Part shown: piece by piece, positions 1 through 6,645 of the stretch
Numbering within the stretch: the first letter of the stretch is position 1
Layout of the letters: every line of letters starts with the position of its first letter
DNA from: Pseudomonadota bacterium
GTDB lineage: Bacteria > Pseudomonadota > Alphaproteobacteria > Sphingomonadales > Sphingomonadaceae
Reading direction: 5' to 3'
Length of the DNA: 9,472 bases
Assembly (NCBI GenBank): GCA_023387085.1
Contig: JAEWIL010000042.1
Span: forward strand, 1-9,472
Program-made: the position numbers and the translations under genes
Notes under the pieces: model-generated
Databases searched by the model: none
The model's input: the letters and a program-made list of their open reading frames with translations, nothing else
What the model was told of the DNA's origin: nothing

Positions 1-170
<170 letters not shown>

Positions 171-278
171 AATAGCATGCCTACGAAAATCCACCGTTCG
201 CCCGCCGCCGTTCTGTCTCCAAGGCTTGCCATATAGGCGCCTTTCGACGAGAGGACAGCCCGCGCCGACACCCCTATC

Positions 279-285
279 GGAGAAG
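279..285 (+). promoter_or_regulatory. Ribosome binding site fixing the GTG start at 293
   Basis: GGAGAAG lies seven bases before GTG 293-295. No in-frame ATG gives a signal peptide as good, so this Shine-Dalgarno match decides the start of the phosphatase gene. Confidence 0.6.
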
Positions 286-292
286 CTGCCCT

Positions 293-1969
293 GTGAAGAT
301 CAACTATATCGCCACCGCCGTCGCCGCCGCCGTTTCGCTCGCCGCCGCAAGCGGGGGCATCGCGCAGGATTCGATGGCGCCCACGGCGAAGGTTACAGCC
401 GCCACACCTGCCCCCAAATTGGTGATCGCCATATCGGTCGATCAGTTCTCGGCCGACCTCTTCGCCGAATATCGCAGCCATTTTACCGGCGGCCTTGCCC
501 GCCTGGCCCAAGGCGTTGTCTTTCCGTCGGGCTATCAGGCGCATGGCGCGACCGAAACCTGCCCCGGTCATTCGACGATTCTCACCGGCAATCACCCGGC
601 CCACACCGGCATCATCGCGAATAATTATTTCGATCTGTCGGCCGCGCGCGCCGACAAGCGGCTGTACTGCGCCGAGGACGAGACCGTTCCCGACACCAGC
701 TCGAAAAGCGGAAAATATGCGGCATCGGTCAACCATCTGATGGTGGCGACGCTCGGCGACTGGATGAAAGTGGCCAACCCGAAGGCGCAGGTCGTATCGG
801 TGGCGGGCAAAGACCGCGCCGCGATCATGATGGGCGGGCGCAAGGCCGACGAGTTGATGTGGCTCGTTCCCGACGGGTTGACGAGCTTCCGCGGCGTGGC
901 GCTGTCGCCGACCGCGCAGCAGGCGAGCACCGCGATCGCCGCCGCGATCGCTGCGCCGCGTCCGGCGATGACCTTGCCCGCCGACTGCGCCTCGCACGAC
1001 ATCGCGATTCCGGTCGGCGACAAGGGCGTTACGGTCGGGACCTGGCGTTTCCAGCGCGACGGCGGTGATTTCCGCCGCTTCATGGCATCGCCCGAATCCG
1101 ACGGCGCGGTCCTCGCGGCGGGCGCGGCGCTCCTCGCGGCGCGCAAGATGGGCGAGGGCGATACGACCGATCTGCTGATCCTCGGCTTGTCGGCGACCGA
1201 CTATATCGGCCACGGCACGGGCACCGAGGGCAGTGAGATGTGCATGCAGATGCTTGCGCTCGATCGCCAGCTCGGCGATTTTTTCGCGCGGCTCGATGCG
1301 ACGGGGGTCGACTATATGGTCATGCTGACCGCCGATCATGGCGGCCACGATATTCCCGAACGCAATCGCCAGAACGCCTGGCCGGCTGCCGAGCGCGTCG
1401 ACGATGCGCTCAACCCTGACGCGATGGGCAAGGCGGTCGCGGAGAAGCTCGGCCTGCCGCAGCCGCTTCTCTACAGCGACGGTCCGTTCGGCGACATGTA
1501 TCTGTCGAAAGCGCTGACCCCGGTGCAACGCAAGTCGGCGATGGCGGAGCTGGTCGGGCGCTTCAAGGCGCATCGCCAGGTCGAGGCGGTGGTGACGGGT
1601 GAGGAACTGGCGAACTATCCGATCTCGAAGCGGTCGCCCGATACCTGGACGCTGATGGACAAGCTGCGCGCTTCCTATAATGCGCAGCGGTCGGGCGATT
1701 TTATCGTCGTACTCAAACCGCGCGTGACGCCGATCCCCGAATCGGGCATGGGCTATGTCGCGACGCACGGATCGGTGTGGGATTATGACCGGCGCGTGCC
1801 GATCCTCTTCTGGCGCAAGGGGCTGAGCGGCTTTGAGCAACCGAACGCCGTGATGACGGTGGACATTCTGCCGACGCTCGCGTCGGTGATGGGCCTGCCG
1901 CTCGACGCGGGCAAGATCGACGGACGCTGCCTCGACCTTCTGTCGGGACCAGAGAGCAGCTGCCGCTAA
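293..1969 (+). CDS. Secreted alkaline phosphatase, PafA-type
   Basis: This 558-residue protein belongs to the alkaline phosphatase superfamily, in the group with a Thr nucleophile (PafA and nucleotide pyrophosphatase/phosphodiesterase relatives). A Sec signal peptide covers about residues 1-25 (Ala-rich core, GIAQ near the cleavage site), so it should act in the periplasm, releasing phosphate from organic monoesters. Visible metal ligands are Asp50 (SVDQ), Asp303 and His307 (TDYIGH), Asp348-His349 (ADHGG) and His492 (ATHGS). The nucleophile is probably Thr89 (ATETCPGHST). Asn110 and Lys173/Arg175 (AGKDR) sit where PafA has its phosphate-binding Asn and its Lys/Arg pair, which favours a monoesterase over a diesterase. 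Length fits the family. Start is GTG with a good ribosome binding site. proC follows 27 bases downstream, so co-transcription is possible although no functional link is evident. No Pho box was recognised upstream. Confidence 0.88.
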   Translation: MKINYIATAVAAAVSLAAASGGIAQDSMAPTAKVTAATPAPKLVIAISVDQFSADLFAEYRSHFTGGLARLAQGVVFPSGYQAHGATETCPGHSTILTGNHPAHTGIIANNYFDLSAARADKRLYCAEDETVPDTSSKSGKYAASVNHLMVATLGDWMKVANPKAQVVSVAGKDRAAIMMGGRKADELMWLVPDGLTSFRGVALSPTAQQASTAIAAAIAAPRPAMTLPADCASHDIAIPVGDKGVTVGTWRFQRDGGDFRRFMASPESDGAVLAAGAALLAARKMGEGDTTDLLILGLSATDYIGHGTGTEGSEMCMQMLALDRQLGDFFARLDATGVDYMVMLTADHGGHDIPERNRQNAWPAAERVDDALNPDAMGKAVAEKLGLPQPLLYSDGPFGDMYLSKALTPVQRKSAMAELVGRFKAHRQVEAVVTGEELANYPISKRSPDTWTLMDKLRASYNAQRSGDFIVVLKPRVTPIPESGMGYVATHGSVWDYDRRVPILFWRKGLSGFEQPNAVMTVDILPTLASVMGLPLDAGKIDGRCLDLLSGPESSCR

Positions 1970-1996
1970 ACGAGACGAAGAGAAGAAACAGGGACG

Positions 1997-2827
1997 ATGA
2001 CGAAGGATTTGCGGAATTTCGCCGGCCGGCTGTTGCTGGTCGGGTGCGGCAATATGGCGGGCGCGATGCTCGACCGCTGGCTCGCGGCGGGCCTCGCCCC
2101 GTCGCACGCCGCGATCGTCGATCCCGCCGCAAGTCCCCGCGAAGGCGTTTCGCAATACGCATCGCTCGCCGAGTGGAAAGCCGCGGGCGCCGCCGCCGAC
2201 TGGGTCATCCTCGGCATGAAGCCGCAGCAGCTTGGCGAGGTCGCGGATGACCTTGGGCCGTTGGTGGATGCCGACACGCACCTGGTCTCGATCCTTGCGG
2301 GCGTGTCGCTCGCCGATCTCGCGGCGCGTTTTCCGGAAGCGAAGGCACAGGTGCGTATTCTCCCGAACCTTGCCGCGCGCATCGGTGCGGGCGTATCGGC
2401 GGTCGCCATGCTGGGCAATGCTGACATGGCGCAGGTCGCTGCGCTGCTCGATCCGCTCGGCACGACCGTCCAGCTTGCCGATGACACGACGATGGATCTG
2501 GTCACCGCTTTCACCGGCAGCGGCCCAGCCTTCGTGTTTCGACTGATCGAAGCCTATGCGGCGGCGGGCGAACGCCTTGGCCTGACGGCCGAAGATGCGC
2601 TGAAGCTGGCGACCGCGACGTTCGGCGGCGCGACCGCGCTGCTCGCCGACAGCGGCGAAAAGCCGGGCGCGCTGGTCGTGCAGGTCGCCAGCAAGGGCGG
2701 CACGACGCAGGCGGGCCTTGATGTGCTTGACGAAGGCGGCCAGCTCGCGGCGCTGTTCACGGGCGTATTGCGCGCCGCGCGCGACCGCGGGCGCGAACTC
2801 GCCGACATCGCACGCGGCGACGCCTAG
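1997..2827 (+). CDS. proC: Pyrroline-5-carboxylate reductase
   Basis: ProC reduces pyrroline-5-carboxylate to L-proline with NAD(P)H, the last step of proline synthesis, in the cytoplasm. The 276-residue length is normal. The Rossmann dinucleotide motif is near the N-terminus (LLLVGCGNMAGA, residues 12-23). ILGMKPQQ lies at 71-78. The helical dimer domain starts near 165 with the family's FTGSGPAF at 172-179. The C-terminal signature, with SKGGTTQAGL, lies at 232-241. The loop that usually reads MPNTPA reads LPNLAARIGAG (122-132), a variant in the substrate-binding region; the rest is intact, so it is probably functional. It lies 27 bases after the phosphatase gene on the same strand. Its TAG stop overlaps the convergent regulator's stop by four bases (CTAG at 2824-2827). 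Start ATG is preceded by a purine-rich stretch (AGAAACAGGGACG). Confidence 0.95.
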   Translation: MTKDLRNFAGRLLLVGCGNMAGAMLDRWLAAGLAPSHAAIVDPAASPREGVSQYASLAEWKAAGAAADWVILGMKPQQLGEVADDLGPLVDADTHLVSILAGVSLADLAARFPEAKAQVRILPNLAARIGAGVSAVAMLGNADMAQVAALLDPLGTTVQLADDTTMDLVTAFTGSGPAFVFRLIEAYAAAGERLGLTAEDALKLATATFGGATALLADSGEKPGALVVQVASKGGTTQAGLDVLDEGGQLAALFTGVLRAARDRGRELADIARGDA

Positions 2828-3333
2828 GTTTCGCGTCCCAGCCTTGCGACCCGCGCGCGGTCGCCAGGCGTCATCAACGCCTCGCTGACCTGCCAGAAGC
2901 CGGTCACTGCCTGCTGCCCCGCATGGGTGTAGGCACGGCTCATCGCGTCGCGCAGGGGCTGGAAAATGGCGGCCTCGACCGTGCGGCCGGCGGGAGTGAG
3001 CCGCAATTCCTTTTGCCGCCGGTCGCGACCCCCTTGGCGTGTCGTCAGAAATTCGCGCGATTCCAAGTCTTTTACGACACGGCCGAGCGACTGCTTCGTG
3101 ATGCCGAGGAGGCCAAGCAGGTCCGAAATCGTGATCCCCGGAGCGCGCGCGATGAAGTAGAGCGCGCGGTAATGTGCGCGGCCGAGATCATTCTCGGCGA
3201 GCCGCGCGTCGATCGCCCGCCACAGCGCGTTATGGCCGAAAAACAGATATTCGATGCCGCGCCGTACTTCCTCTTCGCGCAAGAAAAGGGCAGAGGCGGC
3301 GGGAACTTGTGAAAGAAAATTTTCATTCGGCAT
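2824..3333 (-). CDS. MarR-family transcriptional regulator
   Basis: A winged helix-turn-helix DNA-binding protein of 169 residues from ATG at 3333, or 172 from GTG at 3342; both starts have a G-rich stretch upstream and I cannot separate them. Family features are all present: an N-terminal dimerisation helix (VRRGIEYLFFGHNALW), a helix-turn-helix of about 25 residues centred on ISDLLGLLGITKQSLGRVVKDL, and a wing with the typical Asp-x-Arg motif (GGRDRRQKELRLTPAG). MarR proteins usually repress a nearby operon and release DNA when a ligand binds. It is divergent from ilvE across about 90 bases, so ilvE or itself is the likely target, though no ligand can be read from sequence. The 3' end overlaps proC by four bases in convergent orientation. 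Confidence 0.9.
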   Translation of the reverse strand: MPNENFLSQVPAASALFLREEEVRRGIEYLFFGHNALWRAIDARLAENDLGRAHYRALYFIARAPGITISDLLGLLGITKQSLGRVVKDLESREFLTTRQGGRDRRQKELRLTPAGRTVEAAIFQPLRDAMSRAYTHAGQQAVTGFWQVSEALMTPGDRARVARLGRET

Positions 3334-3424
3334 AGTCGCCACCGTTGCGCCCCGCGCCCGCCTTTGGCAAGAGGCGCGCAGCCTTCACCCCGAGTCACTT
3401 TACGAATAACAAGGGTTTTCCGTC
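3334..3424. promoter_or_regulatory. Divergent marR-ilvE intergenic region, likely operator/promoter
   Basis: These 91 bases separate two divergent starts and must hold both promoters. An AT-richer patch at about 3394-3412 (AGTCACTTTACGAATAAC) stands out from the GC-rich surroundings and forms a weak, imperfect palindrome, GTCACT against AATAAC. It would suit a MarR operator, but the match is not strong. AAGGG at 3411-3415 is the ilvE ribosome binding site. No confident -35/-10 pair was found. Confidence 0.35.
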
Positions 3425-4510
3425 ATGCTCGCTCCCGCTTTCGCCCGTTTGCCGCACCCCAATCCTACGGCGGACGACGTACGCGCGGCGGCGATTGCGG
3501 ACCCGCAGTTCGGGCGCGTCTTCACCGATCATATGGTGTCGATCCGATACAAGGAGGGGCTTGGCTGGCACGACGCGAAGGTCATGCCGCGCGGCCCGCT
3601 GTCGATCGACCCGGCCACCGCCGTTCTCCATTACGCACAGGAAATTTTCGAGGGGCTGAAGGCCTATCGCCTCGACGACGGATCGATGGCGCTGTTCCGT
3701 CCCGAAGCCAATGCCGCGCGCTTCAACGCGAGCGCGCGCCGCATGGCGATGGCCGAACTGCCCGAGGACATGTTTATCGCGGCGGTAAAAGAGGCGGTTG
3801 CCGCTGACGCACATTGGTTCCCGCCGGTCGACGGCGGCGCGCTTTATCTTCGCCCGTTCATGTATGCGAGCGAAGTGTTTCTCGGGGTGAAGCCCGCCTC
3901 GGAATATCATTTTCTGGTTATCGTCTCGCCCGTTGGCAATTATTTCAAATCGGGCGCGCCCGCGGTCTCGCTCTGGGTGTCGGAGGATTATACCCGCGCC
4001 GCTCCCGGCGGTACAGGCGCCGCGAAATGCGGCGGCAATTATGCCGCCAGCCTGATTGCGCAGAGCGAAGCGATCGCGAAGGGGCACGATCAGGTCGTTT
4101 TCCTCGACGCCGCCGAGAAGCGGTGGATCGAGGAACTGGGCGGGATGAACATGTTCTTCGTCTTCGACGATGGCAGCATCGTTACCCCGCCGCTGACCGG
4201 CACGATCCTGCCGGGCATCACCCGCGACGCGCTCATCACGCTCGCGCGCGACGCGGGTCTGACCGTGCGCGAGGAACCCTATTCGATCGACCAGTGGCAA
4301 GCCGATGCGGAAAGCGGCCGCCTGACCGAAAGCTTCGCCTGCGGCACCGCCGCGGTGGTCACGCCGGTGGGCAAGGTCACGCGCGGCGAGGCCAGCTTCA
4401 CGATCGGCGCCGGTGGTCCGGGGCAGGTCACGGGCATGCTCAAGGACCGTCTGGTCAACATCCAGCGTGGCCGCGCCGCCGATCCGCATGGCTGGGTGAT
4501 GCGCCTGTAA
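3425..4510 (+). CDS. ilvE: Branched-chain amino acid aminotransferase
   Basis: A class IV PLP-dependent aminotransferase of 361 residues that interconverts Leu, Ile and Val with their 2-oxo acids, using 2-oxoglutarate/glutamate; cytoplasmic. The PLP-binding Lys is Lys201 in GTGAAKCGGNYAAS. Also visible are HYAQEIFEGLKAYR (69-82) at the substrate entry, YLRPFMYA (141-148), the EELGGMN motif (237-243) and the LTGTILPGITR phosphate-binding loop (257-267). The length and the GGNYA and EELGGMN motifs match the longer bacterial/eukaryotic BCAT subgroup rather than the roughly 310-residue E. coli IlvE type. ATG start with AAGGG nine bases upstream. It is divergent from the MarR gene, which may regulate it. 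It is followed by tRNA-Gln 54 bases later with no clear terminator between. Confidence 0.94.
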   Translation: MLAPAFARLPHPNPTADDVRAAAIADPQFGRVFTDHMVSIRYKEGLGWHDAKVMPRGPLSIDPATAVLHYAQEIFEGLKAYRLDDGSMALFRPEANAARFNASARRMAMAELPEDMFIAAVKEAVAADAHWFPPVDGGALYLRPFMYASEVFLGVKPASEYHFLVIVSPVGNYFKSGAPAVSLWVSEDYTRAAPGGTGAAKCGGNYAASLIAQSEAIAKGHDQVVFLDAAEKRWIEELGGMNMFFVFDDGSIVTPPLTGTILPGITRDALITLARDAGLTVREEPYSIDQWQADAESGRLTESFACGTAAVVTPVGKVTRGEASFTIGAGGPGQVTGMLKDRLVNIQRGRAADPHGWVMRL

Positions 4511-4517
4511 GCCTTCC

Positions 4518-4550
4518 TTGCAATCATCGGCGGCGCGCTATAGAGCGCGC
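4518..4550 (+). promoter_or_regulatory. Candidate tRNA-Gln promoter with GC-rich discriminator
   Basis: TTGCAA at 4518-4523 and TATAGA at 4539-4544 form a -35/-10 pair with a slightly short 15-base spacer. GCGCGCG directly after the -10 is the kind of GC-rich discriminator found at stringently controlled stable-RNA promoters. The -10 ends 20 bases before the tRNA. Element identity is inferred from consensus similarity only. Confidence 0.5.
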
Positions 4551-4564
4551 GTCGCATCGACCGT

Positions 4565-4639
4565 TGGGGCGTCGCCAAGCGGTAAGGCAGCGGCTTTTGA
4601 TGCCGCCATGCGCAGGTTCGAATCCTGCCGCCCCAGCCA
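4565..4639 (+). tRNA. tRNA-Gln (anticodon TTG)
   Basis: The cloverleaf can be folded by eye. Acceptor TGGGGCG (4565-4571) pairs with CGCCCCA (4629-4635). The D-arm carries AAGCGGTAAGG. The anticodon stem GCGGC/GCCGC (4590-4594 and 4602-4606) encloses loop TTTTGAT with anticodon TTG at 4597-4599. The T-arm is GCAGG-TTCGAAT-CCTGC (4612-4628). Discriminator G4636 is followed by an encoded CCA (4637-4639). It reads CAA/CAG as glutamine. Its 3' end lies next to a decayed integrase gene, so it is probably the attachment site of the integrated element downstream. Confidence 0.95.
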
Positions 4640-4716
4640 GTCGGTGTTCCCAGAGACGATCTTAACGGCTCAGGACGTCTCATCTCAATCAATAAAAACA
4701 ATGAGTTATCTTGAAA

Positions 4717-4732
4717 CGGAATCGCGATTCCG
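4717..4732. repeat. Perfect 16-base palindrome
   Basis: CGGAATCGCGATTCCG is its own reverse complement over all 16 bases; symmetry stops at 4716/4733. It sits in the non-coding stretch between tRNA-Gln and the integrase remnant. Perfect symmetry of this length with no loop suits a dimeric protein binding site more than an RNA hairpin. No particular protein is implied. Confidence 0.8.
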
Positions 4733-4773
4733 CTCAGGCCCTCCCCTTGCCGCTCGGCCCGTTTTTGGCCAGA

Positions 4774-4804
4774 TTGTTGGTAGCAATTCCGCTCCTACCA
4801 ACAA
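4774..4804. repeat. 10-bp inverted repeat with 11-base loop
   Basis: TTGTTGGTAG at 4774-4783 is exactly complementary to CTACCAACAA at 4795-4804. It lies about 45 bases before the first recognisable integrase codon. There is no T-run after it on the plus strand and GC content is moderate, so a Rho-independent terminator is unlikely. An inverted pair of TTGGTAG-type arm sites for the integrase or an excisionase is possible; that is inference. Confidence 0.75.
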
Positions 4805-4815
4805 AATTCGCGTGC

Positions 4816-4831
4816 GCAGGATTCGAACCTG
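4816..4831 (-). repeat. Inverted copy of a tRNA T-arm, possible att remnant
   Basis: The minus strand here reads CAGGTTCGAATCCTGC, identical over 16 bases to the T-arm of the tRNA-Gln at 4613-4628 but in opposite orientation. Because TTCGAA is itself a palindrome, the site also resembles the tRNA in direct orientation (TGCGCAGG, one extra A, TTCGAA, then CCTG). No D-arm, anticodon arm or matching acceptor strand is present, so it is a fragment, not a gene. It may be a leftover attachment core from this or another tRNA, or a chance match to a common T-arm sequence. Confidence 0.45.
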
Positions 4832-4849
4832 TTCGCGCGCCGGGAAAGG

Positions 4850-5843
4850 CTCACCAACGTCGCCATTAGGGCATTCAAACCCACATGGAAGCTATACAAG
4901 AAAGCTGACGGGGGAGGGCTCTTCCTCCTTATTCAGCCGAATGGCTCGAAAGTCTGGCGCTTCGCCTATCGCTTCGCCGGAAAGCCGAAGTTGCTCTCCG
5001 GCGGGCTGTATCCGGCCACGACCTTACTCGCAGCGCGCGGCTGGCGTGACATGATGAAGCATCAGCTTGCGCTCGGTCTCGACCCATCGGCAGAGAGAAA
5101 GGCCGCGAAGGGGAGGGCGATTGCAGGTGCATCCGCGCCGGTCGCCAACACATTCGAACATATTGCTCGCGAATGGCTCGAAACGCGCATGCTCGCCTGG
5201 TCTCCTCGTTATGCGGCGCTTGTCATCGGGCGGCTCGAGGCCGACGTATTTCCGGCGGTTGGAGAGCTCGACATCAGCACGATAACGCCGCGTCAGATGC
5301 TCGACGCGATCCGCAAGATTCAGGCGCGGGGCGCGATTGAAATGGCCCATCGGGTCAAGAACCACTGCAGCGAGATTTTCGCTACGCAATTCCTGACGGT
5401 CGCTGCGAGAGCGACCCGTGCCGGGACCTTTCGCCTGCGCTAACGAAGGCGAGGCCAGTCAAGCATCACCCCAAGGTCGCGGCCAAAGATCTGCCTTCCT
5501 TCTTCGTGAAACTGAACGCGGATGGTGCCGAGCGCATGAGTCATCTCGCGCTCCGCTGGACGATTATCACAATGATCCGTACCCAGGAGACGCGCTTCGC
5601 GGAATGGGATGAGTTCGAGGATCTCGACGGCCCCAACCCCATATGGCGAATACCCCCAGAGCGCATGAAGATGCGGTCCGAACATCTCGTGCCGCTCCCG
5701 AGGCAGGCGCTTGAGCTGCGTCTCGAGATCAACGATATCAACGTCTATCGCAAAGCCGGGAATGTGAAGCTTGGGCGATTCCTCTTCCCAGTAGCTTACA
5801 CCAAATCAAAGGTCATAAGAACAATCGGATGCTCGATATCATG
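4850..5843 (+). pseudogene. P4-type tyrosine integrase, frameshifted and truncated
   Basis: Similarity begins at 4850 (LTNVAIRAFKP, then KKADGGGLFLL and VWRFAYRFAGK), the N-terminal DUF4102-like domain. It continues through GLDPSAERKAAK and FEHIAREWLETR, the core-binding domain. The frame is open from 4784 yet has no ATG, GTG or TTG before TTG 4991, so the original start seems lost. Near 5380, one missing base (TTCGCTAC where TTCCGCTAC would keep the frame) moves the reading from frame 2 to frame 1. Frame 1 then gives HHPKVAAKDLP and MSHLALRW. The first catalytic Arg is in MIRTQETR (codon 5578-5580). After TKSKVI (about 5817) the frame slips again and NRMLDIM appears in frame 3. Similarity ends near 5843. 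The HxxR box and the Tyr nucleophile are absent, so the enzyme should be inactive. It lies just after tRNA-Gln, the usual place for such an integrase. Confidence 0.85.
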
Positions 5844-6189
5844 CATGGCCGAACGTGCGGCGGCGGTCCGCGCCGAGCGCGACCGTGTCCGGCTTGCCGC
5901 CGAGACAAGGCGCCTCGCTGCCGAGACCGAGAAGCGCGCCGAGCTGTTCGTTGCGGCCTGGAAGAAGCAAAGCGCGCATGCGAAGGAGGCGCCGACCTAT
6001 GCGGCGCGGGACGCGGCGCGCGCCAATCTCGCCGACATGGCGAAGAGCCTTCACCGCGATCCGCAGCTCGAGTCGCTGCTCCAGAATCGACGCGCGCAGC
6101 TCGGGCTGGACGCCACGAGTACGAAAACGCTGTCTCAGGATCTCCAGCTAAGTCTAGGCCGTGGACGGGGCATGGGGATAGGGATGTAG
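5844..6189 (+). pseudogene. C-terminal tail of a TraA-type conjugative relaxase
   Basis: In frame 1, from ATG 5845 to TAG 6187-6189, about 114 residues are open. They begin with a charged Ala/Arg/Glu-rich helix (AERAAAVRAERDRVRLAA) likely to form a coiled coil, then LFVAAWKKQ, then MAKSLHRDPQLESLLQNRRA, and end with a Gly/Arg tail (LGRGRGMGIGM). I recognise the block around RDPQLESLL and the Gly-Arg terminus from the extreme C-termini of alphaproteobacterial TraA/MobA-type relaxases. The relaxase and helicase domains, normally several hundred residues upstream, are missing, so it cannot nick DNA. It follows the integrase remnant without an intervening stop in frame 1, which creates a chimeric open frame starting upstream of 5506. 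DUF6118 follows nine bases later, the order known from intact elements as far as I recall. Confidence 0.6.
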
Positions 6190-6198
6190 GCTGGGGCC

Positions 6199-6645
6199 AT
6201 GACCCGGAAAATCACCCGCACCCCGCCCGCCAATGATGCCGCCCAAGCCTTTGAGGATCTGCGCAAGGAGATATCGCTCCAGCGCTCCGCAATCGAAGGG
6301 CTGACAGCAGCGAAGGACAAGATCCCCGAACACTCCCAGACGCTGCGCGATACGGCGCAGCGTCTGGACCAGGTTGAAAGCATCGACCAGCGTCCGGCCA
6401 TGCAGCCCACGCCGCTGACGCTTGCTGCCGAAAGCTTCGAGGCGTCGAGATCTTTCGGCGCTGAGGATCGCAAATCCGTCGGCGAGGCGCGCGAAGCGCT
6501 GGCGCGCGAGCTCGACCGCGTCGAGGGGATGATCAAGCAGAAGCGCTCGACCGAAGAGCCGGATTGGTGGGTGACTTGGGCGGCGACGGGTGGACTTTTG
6601 ATCGGCGCCTTCCCCATGCTGATCGGCGTGGCTCTTGCCCGCTAG
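6199..6645 (+). CDS. DUF6118-like small membrane protein, possibly shortened
   Basis: A 148-residue protein of unknown function. Residues 14-45 (AAQAFEDLRKEISLQR then AIEGLTAAKDKIPEHS) resemble the opening of DUF6118 proteins, which commonly lie just after traA in sphingomonad plasmids and integrated elements. The middle is a charged helical region with likely coiled coil (85-116). A single hydrophobic segment at about 128-146 (WAATGGLLIGAFPMLIGVA) would anchor it, and the protein ends right after at ALAR. Relatives, as I remember them, run further past the membrane segment, so this may be truncated; I could not confirm. The ATG follows the relaxase-tail stop by nine bases, with a GGGG stretch as possible ribosome binding site. 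Family assignment is from memory. Confidence 0.6.
   Translation: MTRKITRTPPANDAAQAFEDLRKEISLQRSAIEGLTAAKDKIPEHSQTLRDTAQRLDQVESIDQRPAMQPTPLTLAAESFEASRSFGAEDRKSVGEAREALARELDRVEGMIKQKRSTEEPDWWVTWAATGGLLIGAFPMLIGVALAR

Larger units (their letters stand above)
4565..6645 (+). mobile_element. Decayed tRNA-Gln-associated integrated element
   Basis: A tRNA 3' end, then a P4-type integrase on the same strand, then a relaxase tail and a DUF6118-like gene: the layout of an integrative element inserted at a tRNA. The integrase is frameshifted and truncated and the relaxase is reduced to its tail, so most of the element has been lost. The left edge (tRNA-Gln) is reasonably supported. The right edge is only where mobile-type genes stop, somewhere in 6645-6750; no repeat of the tRNA 3' end was found there, so attR is missing or beyond recognition. 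Confidence 0.6.

Noticed and set aside
3395..4489. Long minus-strand open frame opposite ilvE
   Set aside because: Antisense shadow of a clear class IV aminotransferase; no recognisable motif.
4755..4770. GGCC ... GGCC inverted pair around a T run as terminator or operator
   Set aside because: The stem is only four bases and the T run is in the loop; too weak to call.
4774..4804. Rho-independent terminator after tRNA-Gln
   Set aside because: The hairpin is perfect but not GC-rich, has an 11-base loop and no T-run, and lies 135 bases past the tRNA.
4640..4850. CRISPR array
   Set aside because: The repeats are single palindromes of different sequence, not a regular repeat-spacer series; no cas-like gene is present.
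4518..5054. Plus-strand open frame running through the tRNA-Gln and into the integrase start
   Set aside because: It reads through a tRNA gene and a non-coding region; motif-like strings such as RRIRTC are translations of T-arm sequence, a familiar false protein.
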